From the NCBI GenBank assembly GCA_964493635.1, contig CAZBOW010000052.1, positions 1 to 6,607 on the forward strand: a stretch of 6,607 nucleotides of DNA. Reading direction: 5' to 3'. Position 1 is the first letter of the stretch, and every line of letters starts with the position of its first letter. This document shows, in pieces, positions 1-6,113 of this stretch. Origin of the DNA: OLB6 sp964493635. Lineage in GTDB: Bacteria > Bacteroidota > Ignavibacteria > Kapaibacteriales > Kapaibacteriaceae. The notes under the pieces are model-generated. The model saw only the letters and a program-made list of their open reading frames with translations. It ran no database searches and was not told the origin of the DNA. Position numbers and translations under genes: made by a program.

Positions 1-533
1 TACCACGGACGGAATCCCATTGATGTGATGATCCGCTCTACCACTCGGGCAGCCTCACGATCATCCGACGCCACAAAGGTGTCGAAGACTGGCCTCGTGG
101 TCAGTGGCGTATCGAAGGCTGCCACAGAGATCGAGTTCAACGCCTTAACCACGCGTGCGTGGGGCATGACCTGTGCCAGATGTTCAGCGGCACTCTCATC
201 GTGCGGCGTAACCACGTCGTCCAGTGAGGGCGTCAACGGATTGGTCATGCTGACAACAATCCTCCTCTGCAGCGCATCGCCCACACGCGAGGCAAAGTCC
301 TGCTCGGCCTGGTACGGGATGGCAAGGATCACAACATCAGCGGCCAGGCAGGTCTCTACGGGATCGGTGAACACGGTGACGAGTGGTTCAGCCCCCTGCA
401 TCACCTGCAGTGGGAACGGGTTGGTGTCGAACGCACAGACGCGATATTGGGCATCCAGCAGCCGTCGCACGATACGCGACCCCATGGCCCCGGAAGCACC
501 AATGACGGCGATGGTTGGTCGGTTAGGAAGCAT
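1..533 (-). CDS. F420-dependent NADP reductase-like Rossmann oxidoreductase (3' part missing)
   Basis: This is the first 177 residues of a cytoplasmic dinucleotide-binding protein; the gene continues past the left edge. The N-terminus is a classic Rossmann start: a hydrophobic strand (TIAVIG) followed by the glycine-rich loop GASGAMG at residues 12-18. Further along are ADVVILAIP (65-73), a TNPL turn (97-100), VVKALNS (128-134) and a VASDD segment (154-158), which match the order of motifs in NADPH-dependent F420 reductases (COG2085). The residue closing the second strand is an aspartate (D36 in CAFDTNP), whereas archaeal F420:NADP oxidoreductases carry a Ser/Arg NADP-phosphate pocket there; this suggests NAD(H), and that the protein need not use F420. 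The ATG at 533 overlaps the upstream antiporter gene by 11 nt and has no well-placed Shine-Dalgarno, so translational coupling is likely. The substrate is unknown. A prephenate-dehydrogenase-like or 6-phosphogluconate-dehydrogenase-like relative is the main alternative. Confidence 0.8.
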   Translation of the reverse strand, partial: MLPNRPTIAVIGASGAMGSRIVRRLLDAQYRVCAFDTNPFPLQVMQGAEPLVTVFTDPVETCLAADVVILAIPYQAEQDFASRVGDALQRRIVVSMTNPLTPSLDDVVTPHDESAAEHLAQVMPHARVVKALNSISVAAFDTPLTTRPVFDTFVASDDREAARVVERIITSMGFRPW

Positions 534-2301
534 CAGTATGACTTTCAGAGTCCTTGGGACTAATTCGGGCCAGAGCACCGTAGCGATGTTGACGCATGCG
601 ATCCTCCTGCTCTAGGATCACCTGGTGGTCCACACCAAGATGCTCCAGTACGGCAGCGAACATGTGAATACTGGACTCGTATTCTTCGGTGATCACCACG
701 TCGGCCCCTCGGCGAGACATTTCTTCGGCATCCTTCGCATAACGGACACGTGCCATGACCATGGCATCGGGACGAAGCTTGCGGACAGTTGCCACACCAT
801 GCGCCATTACGGTATGATCGCTCACTGCAACAATGATGACCGTTGCAGAGTTGATTCCCGCATGCTCCAGGTCGGATTGATCAGAGAGATCACCCTGGAC
901 CACGTTACACCCATCGCGACGCAAACGGGCAACGTTCTGCGGGTTGAGCTCCATGATTCGGTAGGGAATCGTGGTGCGTTTGAGTACCTGAGCCACGTTC
1001 GCACCAAGTACACCACCACCAATGATGACAACCGTGGGTGGAACCTCGGCTTCGTGGATGGCTTCTGCAGCGGTATTCCGGTGTGGGTCGAACCACAGCT
1101 GTCCTGGCATCACCTGCTGCACGACAGGAGTTGCACGCTCGGCAAACCATGGCGCAAAGGTGATCAGCAACGGGGTTACCACCATGGTGATGATGATCGA
1201 CACAATCAGGTTTTGCAGATCAAAATCGGAGATCACGCCAAGACTCGCTCCTGCCGTGGCCAACACAAACGAAAACTCTCCCACCTGGGCCAAGATCACC
1301 GCGGCCATTACTGCCGTTCGCGGGTTTACACGCAGTGGTATCAACACAAGAGTCACCACCACGGCATTGGCAACCAAGATTCCAAGTGCAGTAACAATGT
1401 TCATCGGCAGCCACTGCCAACTGATGTGTACCAGCAAACCAATCGACAGGAAAAACACGCTGGTAAACGCATCTCGCATGGGCTGCAGCACCCGGCCGAT
1501 GGTGTGTCCCTCCTCGCTACCCCCAATGGCAAGTCCCGCGATGAAGGCTCCAAGAGCCATGGACACTCCTGCCAGACTGGTTACGTAGGCCGTACCAAAG
1601 CACAGTGCCAGGCCACCCAGAATCAGCACCTCCGGTGTGGCCGTGCGAGTGACGTACGGAATAATGCGTGGTAAGGCGTAGCGTAGGCCGAAGATGAGCA
1701 CCACGGTAACGCCCACCATCGTACCGAGTTGGATGGCAATGTCGGCGTTGGATAAGGTGTCGCCCGGTGCCAACAGCGTCGTGATAATCATCAATGGCAC
1801 TACGGCGATGTCCTGAAAGATCAGAATTCCCATCACTGCACGACCGTGGGGCAGGCCCAATTCTCTGCGGTCCTTGAGGACCTTGGTGCAGATCGCCGTG
1901 GAGCTCAGTGCCATAGCCATCCCGATGAGGGCAGCCCCCTGCACCGAGATCCCTTGTGGTGTAACCCAATGGGCCACCGCATAGGCACTGGAACCGAGAA
2001 CAAGCGTGGAGAGAAGGACCTGTAAGGGGCCACCGATGAGTACGATGGTGCGCAGACGCTTCAGGTCGTCGATCGAGAACTCCAGTCCAATGGTAAAGAG
2101 CAGCAAGATCACGCCAATCTCGCTGATCACCGAGATCACGTCGTCCTGTGCTACCAATGCAAGACCACTCGGGCCAATGATGAGGCCCGCCGTGATCAGT
2201 CCCACGATTGGTGGAATCTTAAACCGTTGAAAAAGGAGAATGACGGCAACGGCAGCAAGGCTGAGCAGGACGAGCTCATCGAGAAACTCGAATCCATGCA
2301 T
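523..2301 (-). CDS. Kef-type monovalent cation/proton antiporter (CPA2) with RCK/TrkA-N domain
   Basis: This 592-residue inner-membrane protein probably exchanges K+ (or Na+) for H+ and contributes to pH, osmotic or electrophile-stress homeostasis. Residues 8-385 form a dense set of hydrophobic segments typical of the Na+/H+ exchanger fold. They include GLEFS (72-76) and FQDIAVVPL (162-170), whose aspartate D164 corresponds to the conserved ion-binding Asp of the CPA2 family. A linker (about 386-421) leads to a cytosolic RCK/TrkA-N Rossmann domain at about 422-540, with GGGVLG at 428-433 and the acidic E451 at the end of strand two, which suggests NAD(H) binding. Domain order and length fit KefB/KefC/YbaL-type proteins. 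Glutathione gating cannot be judged from the sequence. The start at 2301 is supported by AGGAGG four bases upstream. It lies 18 nt after the yggS-like gene and overlaps the following Rossmann-protein gene by 11 nt, so it is the middle gene of an operon. Confidence 0.93.
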   Translation of the reverse strand: MHGFEFLDELVLLSLAAVAVILLFQRFKIPPIVGLITAGLIIGPSGLALVAQDDVISVISEIGVILLLFTIGLEFSIDDLKRLRTIVLIGGPLQVLLSTLVLGSSAYAVAHWVTPQGISVQGAALIGMAMALSSTAICTKVLKDRRELGLPHGRAVMGILIFQDIAVVPLMIITTLLAPGDTLSNADIAIQLGTMVGVTVVLIFGLRYALPRIIPYVTRTATPEVLILGGLALCFGTAYVTSLAGVSMALGAFIAGLAIGGSEEGHTIGRVLQPMRDAFTSVFFLSIGLLVHISWQWLPMNIVTALGILVANAVVVTLVLIPLRVNPRTAVMAAVILAQVGEFSFVLATAGASLGVISDFDLQNLIVSIIITMVVTPLLITFAPWFAERATPVVQQVMPGQLWFDPHRNTAAEAIHEAEVPPTVVIIGGGVLGANVAQVLKRTTIPYRIMELNPQNVARLRRDGCNVVQGDLSDQSDLEHAGINSATVIIVAVSDHTVMAHGVATVRKLRPDAMVMARVRYAKDAEEMSRRGADVVITEEYESSIHMFAAVLEHLGVDHQVILEQEDRMRQHRYGALARISPKDSESHTDAS

Positions 2302-2305
2302 AAGG

Positions 2306-2311
2306 CCTCCT
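2306..2311 (-). promoter_or_regulatory. Ribosome binding site of the Kef-type antiporter gene
   Basis: AGGAGG on the minus strand lies four bases before the ATG at 2301. It is the only strong Shine-Dalgarno in the window and fixes the antiporter start. It lies inside the 18-nt gap after the yggS-like gene, so the antiporter can initiate independently within the shared transcript. Confidence 0.8.
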
Positions 2312-2319
2312 GTGCGTGA

Positions 2320-3009
2320 TTAGCTTCGACTTCCAAAGATGGCACTGCCAACACGGATCATCGTTGATCCTTCGGCGATGGCCCATTCCATGTCGTTGGA
2401 CATGCCCATCGACAGCTCAAATGCCGATGCTGGTACACGGCCCTCTTCGATGGCACGATCGCGGATGGTACGAAGCAAGGCAAATCCACGACGCACGGTG
2501 GCTTCATCGGTCGAAAGGGCACCCATGGTCATGAAACCACGCACGTGAACACGACTGGCCTGATTGATTGCCTCCAGCACGGTGTTGACCTCGTTGGGCG
2601 CACAGCCATGCTTGGACTCCTCGCCTGATGTGTTGACTTCCACATACACGTTGATGTGCCGATTGACACGCGCAGCCTGTTTCTGAAGCTCCTCAACGAG
2701 GGCCACTCGATCGACGCTCTGCACGGTATCAACAATCTCGATGATGTCCTTGACCTTGTTGGTCTGCAAGTGCCCGATGAAATGCCATACAACCTCTTCG
2801 GTGGCCAAGGCCTTAGCCTTCGGCACGAGTTCTTGGGCCTTGTTCTCACCACAGAGGTGCAGGCCGGCATGAATGGCCTCCCGAATCGTCTCGGGTGTCT
2901 GTTCCTTGGTGGCCAGACATACTCGCATGTCGCCGAGTTCGCGACCGTTCTGTTCACAGGCAACGTTGAGGCGCTGCAACAGGATCTGGATTTGCTTTTG
3001 AATCGTCAT
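2320..3009 (-). CDS. yggS: YggS/PLPBP-family pyridoxal 5'-phosphate homeostasis protein
   Basis: This 229-residue cytosolic protein belongs to the YggS/PROSC family (alanine-racemase-like TIM barrel, COG0325). The family binds PLP without known catalysis and buffers free PLP and amino-acid pools. The motifs run in the expected order: CLATKEQTP with the PLP-binding lysine K35 (31-39), GENKAQE (54-60; usually GENY.QE), WHFIGHLQTNK (75-85), VEVNTSGEESKHG (123-135), and the C-terminal phosphate-binding region LSMGMSNDM (199-207) with GSTMIRVGSAIFG (214-226). Length is close to the E. coli protein. The reading frame stays open upstream to 3090, but the ATG at 3009 is preferred because MTIQKQIQ begins the usual first helix; upstream residues look non-homologous and that ATG has no RBS either. 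A TATATTCG element lies just upstream. It is the first gene of the leftward unit, divergent from the AbgT-family gene. Confidence 0.95.
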   Translation of the reverse strand: MTIQKQIQILLQRLNVACEQNGRELGDMRVCLATKEQTPETIREAIHAGLHLCGENKAQELVPKAKALATEEVVWHFIGHLQTNKVKDIIEIVDTVQSVDRVALVEELQKQAARVNRHINVYVEVNTSGEESKHGCAPNEVNTVLEAINQASRVHVRGFMTMGALSTDEATVRRGFALLRTIRDRAIEEGRVPASAFELSMGMSNDMEWAIAEGSTMIRVGSAIFGSRS

Positions 3010-3071
3010 AGGCTCGAATATACGATGTGTGCCTAGCATGCATCTACCGGCCAGACCAATATATTCGTCGC
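3010..3071. promoter_or_regulatory. Divergent promoter region with inverted TATATTCG elements
   Basis: This 62-bp gap separates the start codons of the yggS-like gene (minus) and the AbgT-family gene (plus). TATATTCG occurs once on each strand: complement of 3015-3022 and plus 3060-3067, an 8-bp inverted repeat with a 37-bp spacer. Each copy points toward its own gene and ends 5 nt and 4 nt before the start codon. TATATTCG contains a good sigma70 -10 hexamer (TATATT) and matches the Bacteroidota -7 box TAnnTTTG except at one base. Either reading would place transcription starts at or within a few bases of the start codons, and neither gene has a Shine-Dalgarno. No convincing -35/-33 element is visible for either direction. 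The promoter role is inferred. Confidence 0.5.
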
Positions 3072-4595
3072 ATGGACACGACTCCCGCACCCTCCCTGGC
3101 CATGCGCTTTTTGAATGGCGTTGAGCGCATTGGCAGTAAGCTTCCTGATCCCATCACACTGTTCATCTTGGCGGCAGTTCTCGTGGTAGCTGCCTCGTGG
3201 GTGGCCTCGGCAGCCGACGTGACTGTTGTTGATCCCGGAACGGGGGCAACGATTGCCGTGGAAAACCTCACGAGCAAGGACTACATCCGACGAATGTTCA
3301 CTGATGCCGTCAAGAACTTCACGGAGTTTCCACCGCTTGGACTGGTTCTGGTGACGATGATTGGTATTGCCATCGCCGAGCGTGGTGGCTTCATTACTGC
3401 CATGTTGCGGCGGACAGTATTCATTGTACCCAAGAGTCTGCTCACGGCCGCGCTTGTGTTTACCGGCGTACAGTCGTCCTTGGTAGCCGATGCTGGATAC
3501 GTTGTTCTCGTTCCACTTGGTGCGGTGATTTTTGCCGCCGTCGGTCGACACCCACTGGCCGGACTGTCGGCAACGTTTGCTGGAGTGTCTGGCGGATTCA
3601 GTGCAAACCTGTCGGTCACATCGCTCGATCCCCTCCTTGTAGGAATCTCTCAGACTGCGGCCGAACTCATTCAGCCCGGCTACGAGATCAAGATGACATC
3701 GAACTGGTGGTTCATGATTGCATCCACCGTAGCACTGACCATCATCATCACCTACGTGTGCGAGCGTATCGTGGAGCCACGTCTGGGTGCGTGGAAGTCC
3801 GACGAGCACGTACGCCATGTTACCTTAGATCAGGAGCTGTCGGCCGCAGAGCGGCGAGGACTGCGATGGGCGGGGTTGACATTCGTTCTTGGACTAGCCG
3901 GCTTGGCCTTGATCACCATCCCTGCCGATGCGGTGTTGCGCGATGCCGAGGGTGCGCTCAAACCCCTTGAGCAGAGTATCGTGGTGATCCTGATGCTGCT
4001 CTTCCTCGTAAGCGGAATCGTGTACGCATTGGTCACGGGAGCGGCAAAGACGGACAAGGAGCTCGCCACGATGGCTGGTGACGGCATGGCAACGATGGGC
4101 GGTTACATCGTTCTTTCGTTTGTGATGGCCCAGTTCATCTTCTACTTTAAGTGGTCCAATCTTGGCATTATCATCGCCGTCAATGGCGCCAACTTGTTGA
4201 AGTCCCTCAGTCTTGAGGGGCCATTCTTGCTGACGGCCTTTGTTCTTGTGGCGGCGACCATCAACCTGCTGGTGGCTAGTGCATCGGCAAAGTGGGCGAT
4301 CATGGCGCCCGTGTTCATTCCCATGTTCATGCTCATGGGAATCAGCCCGGAGGCAACGCAACTGGCCTACCGTATCGGGGATTCTTCGACGAACATGATT
4401 GCTCCACTGCTGGGCTACGTACCGCTGATCATCGTGGCCATGCAGCGCTACAAAAAAGACGCAGGGTTCGGAACCCTTGTGTCCCTGATGCTTCCGTACT
4501 CGATCACCATCATTGCACTGTGGACGCTTATGCTCCTGGTGTGGGTATGGTTAGGCATTGATATTGGGCCGGGGGTTTCGGCGCAAATGCCGTAA
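3072..4595 (+). CDS. AbgT-family transporter (p-aminobenzoyl-glutamate / sulfonamide-type)
   Basis: This 507-residue polytopic inner-membrane protein belongs to the AbgT family. Members either import p-aminobenzoyl-glutamate (E. coli AbgT) or export sulfonamide-like antimetabolites using the proton gradient (MtrF, YdaH). Similarity to E. coli AbgT runs nearly end to end: GVERIGSKLPDP (16-27), FPPLG (86-90), a conserved aspartate D140 in VADAGYVVLVPLGA, GRHPLAGL (158-165), a GGFSANL hairpin region (174-180), NWWFM (211-215), IVEPRLGAW (233-241), FKWSNLG (359-365), SAKWAIMAPVFIPMFML (405-421), RIGDSS (434-439) and IGPG near the C-terminus (498-501). R434 and D437 correspond to residues required in characterised family members. 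The ATG at 3072 is preferred over one at 3027 because the added residues lack similarity to the family; neither has an RBS, and a TATATTCG element sits just upstream. No abgA/abgB hydrolase genes are adjacent, so import versus efflux is undecided. The 3' end overlaps the convergent flippase gene by 45 bp. Confidence 0.94.
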   Translation: MDTTPAPSLAMRFLNGVERIGSKLPDPITLFILAAVLVVAASWVASAADVTVVDPGTGATIAVENLTSKDYIRRMFTDAVKNFTEFPPLGLVLVTMIGIAIAERGGFITAMLRRTVFIVPKSLLTAALVFTGVQSSLVADAGYVVLVPLGAVIFAAVGRHPLAGLSATFAGVSGGFSANLSVTSLDPLLVGISQTAAELIQPGYEIKMTSNWWFMIASTVALTIIITYVCERIVEPRLGAWKSDEHVRHVTLDQELSAAERRGLRWAGLTFVLGLAGLALITIPADAVLRDAEGALKPLEQSIVVILMLLFLVSGIVYALVTGAAKTDKELATMAGDGMATMGGYIVLSFVMAQFIFYFKWSNLGIIIAVNGANLLKSLSLEGPFLLTAFVLVAATINLLVASASAKWAIMAPVFIPMFMLMGISPEATQLAYRIGDSSTNMIAPLLGYVPLIIVAMQRYKKDAGFGTLVSLMLPYSITIIALWTLMLLVWVWLGIDIGPGVSAQMP

Positions 4596-6047
4596 CCACC
4601 CAACGTTCCATACTCCGGTTGCAAGGAGAACTCCCAACAGTGCCGGCACTGCCGCAACACGTGCGGCTACACCTGCTGCTGTAAAGGGATCGGGTGTAAC
4701 ACCAACAACCGCACCGTAGATCGCCGCCGTTGCACCTACTACGAGCACAACGCGCATCCAGTCGTAGTGCATGGGATAGACGCGCTGGACAAACCACCAC
4801 AGCACCACCACGCTCACGATGTAGGCAGCCACCTTCGCCCACGCCGCGCCATCGATCCCCAGTGCCGGAACCAGGACGTACGTGGCCACGACGTTAACAA
4901 GTGCTGCGGCGCCGGTGGCAATTGGCAAACCACCCGTGCGCTTGGTGATGTGAAGACCTGCCGCCAAGTTGATGAAGACGCCATTAAAGAAGTAGGCAAA
5001 CATCACAATCGGAATGATGGACATGCCACTCCAGTAGGCAGGATTAATGAACCTGCCACCGATGAAGGGAAGTTGGACCACATAGGGCATCCCCAGTGCT
5101 GTGGCCAGAAACAGAGCTCCGCATACTGTCGTAAACAGGATCAGTACTCGGGCAAAGAGCGTCTGCGCGTCATCATCGGTGTGGTGCTGCAGGTAGAATG
5201 GCTTCCACGCATACTCGAACACCGTGATGAACATCATTAAGGGGATGGCTAACCGAAAGTTCGTCTGATACATCCCAACAACGGCACTACTGGTGAGCAT
5301 CAGTAACAAGGGGCGATCAGCTACCTGCACCATGATTGAGGAAAAACTGGCTGGCACGGTGGGTAATCCAAACTGTAGCAACTCCGAAAGGGTGCGTCGT
5401 GCCCGCTGCAAGCCGCCGTGCAGACCCGTGCGCACGGACGACACCACCGAGGGAATGAACAACACAAAGGTTGCTGCACTCGATAGCACCCCCGCCCAGA
5501 CGACACCTTGGAGGTGAAGGTCCAGTGCTACAACAAACAGCGCATTGAGAGCTACGTTGACAACAATCGCCGCCAATCGGTACAAGGCAAACGTGCGGGA
5601 CTGCCGTTGCATCCGCAGCCGTGCAAACGGGATGAGTACCAGTGCATCAAAGAACGGGATCAAGGCGGCTGTGGCAACAATGGTCGCTCCCGAACCTTCC
5701 AGCTGAAGAACGGCGCTGTTCGCAATCGGACCGGCAAACACCATGGTGAGCGTGGAGACGACCATTCCCACTAGCACGATGGTACCGAAGGCAACGGTAA
5801 ACACATGGTTGCTGTGGGAGGCATCGTCGCGCTCCCAGTAGCGCATGAAGGCTGGCTCGAGGCCTAAGGAATACAGGATGTTCACAAAGGCGATCATCGC
5901 ATAGATGGCAGCGACATCACCAATCTCCCCAGCCGTCAGGTAGTTGGTATACAGCGGTGTGAGGAGGAAGGTCAGGAACCGCCCAACAACCGTGGACACT
6001 CCGTACACCAGCGTGTCGGATGCCAGAGAGCGGATCTTTGAATGCAT
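4551..6047 (-). CDS. Polysaccharide/oligosaccharide flippase (MOP superfamily, RfbX/Wzx type)
   Basis: This 498-residue integral membrane protein probably flips a lipid-linked oligosaccharide across the inner membrane for cell-surface polysaccharide assembly. The opening segment, with SDTLVYGVSTVVGRFLTFLL (10-29) followed by PLYTNYLTAGEIGDVAAIYA (31-50), is typical of this family. It is followed by SLGLEPAFMRY (60-70), then many hydrophobic helices through residue 475 and a short basic tail (RHLRRNPR). FGLPTVPASFSS (226-237), where the second half begins, and ADRPLLL (243-249) are also familiar family landmarks. Length is normal. The frame is open upstream to 6557, but those 170 residues run antisense through the peptidase gene and have no membrane character, so the ATG at 6047 is chosen. 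No Shine-Dalgarno is visible. No glycosyltransferase or polymerase genes lie next to it, so it looks like an orphan flippase rather than part of an O-antigen cluster. The substrate cannot be deduced. Confidence 0.9.
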   Translation of the reverse strand: MHSKIRSLASDTLVYGVSTVVGRFLTFLLTPLYTNYLTAGEIGDVAAIYAMIAFVNILYSLGLEPAFMRYWERDDASHSNHVFTVAFGTIVLVGMVVSTLTMVFAGPIANSAVLQLEGSGATIVATAALIPFFDALVLIPFARLRMQRQSRTFALYRLAAIVVNVALNALFVVALDLHLQGVVWAGVLSSAATFVLFIPSVVSSVRTGLHGGLQRARRTLSELLQFGLPTVPASFSSIMVQVADRPLLLMLTSSAVVGMYQTNFRLAIPLMMFITVFEYAWKPFYLQHHTDDDAQTLFARVLILFTTVCGALFLATALGMPYVVQLPFIGGRFINPAYWSGMSIIPIVMFAYFFNGVFINLAAGLHITKRTGGLPIATGAAALVNVVATYVLVPALGIDGAAWAKVAAYIVSVVVLWWFVQRVYPMHYDWMRVVLVVGATAAIYGAVVGVTPDPFTAAGVAARVAAVPALLGVLLATGVWNVGWLRHLRRNPRPNINA

Positions 6048-6113
6048 AGGCCGGGCTGTGTCCGTTAACTTTGTACTACCTGCAAAAGTACATAGGCATT
6101 CACAGGGCTCGTT
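6048..6113. promoter_or_regulatory. Divergent promoter region between flippase and M28 peptidase genes
   Basis: This 66-bp gap contains two matches to the Bacteroidota -7 consensus TAnnTTTG: TAACTTTG on the plus strand at 6066-6073 (40 nt before the peptidase ATG) and TACTTTTG on the minus strand at 6090-6083 (35 nt before the flippase ATG). They point toward each other across 9 bp, so their predicted start sites would cross. No good upstream -33 TTG lies at normal spacing for either; the nearest plus-strand TTTG (6037-6040) is 25 bp away. The assignment rests on the -7 boxes only and is tentative. Confidence 0.4.
6104..6107 (+). promoter_or_regulatory. Weak ribosome binding site of the M28 peptidase gene
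   Basis: AGGG lies 6 nt before the ATG at 6114 and would be 15 nt from the alternative in-frame ATG at 6123, so it favours the first start. The match is short and may be coincidental. Confidence 0.35.

Noticed and set aside
625..1674. A long open frame (349 codons) on the plus strand opposite the antiporter gene.
   Set aside because: It is fully antisense to a clearly homologous coding region. Its product is rich in His, Gln, Arg and Cys with no domain or membrane pattern, and there is no RBS. It is a shadow of codon bias on the other strand.
3027..3071. An earlier in-frame ATG for the AbgT-family gene, adding 15 residues.
   Set aside because: The added residues do not resemble family N-termini, there is no RBS, and the added segment would span the promoter-like TATATTCG element at 3060-3067.
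3010..3090. Upstream extension of the yggS-like gene by up to 27 residues.
   Set aside because: The extension overlaps the start of the divergent AbgT gene, and the protein beginning at 3009 already has the family's normal length and first helix.
3033..3818. A 261-codon open frame on the minus strand opposite the AbgT gene.
   Set aside because: It has a low-hydrophobicity, His/Gly/Arg-rich product without recognisable motifs, entirely antisense to a well-supported transporter gene.
4579..4592. Possible terminator hairpin CGGC...GCCG near the AbgT stop.
   Set aside because: Only a 4-bp stem with no U-tract on either strand; too weak to call a terminator.
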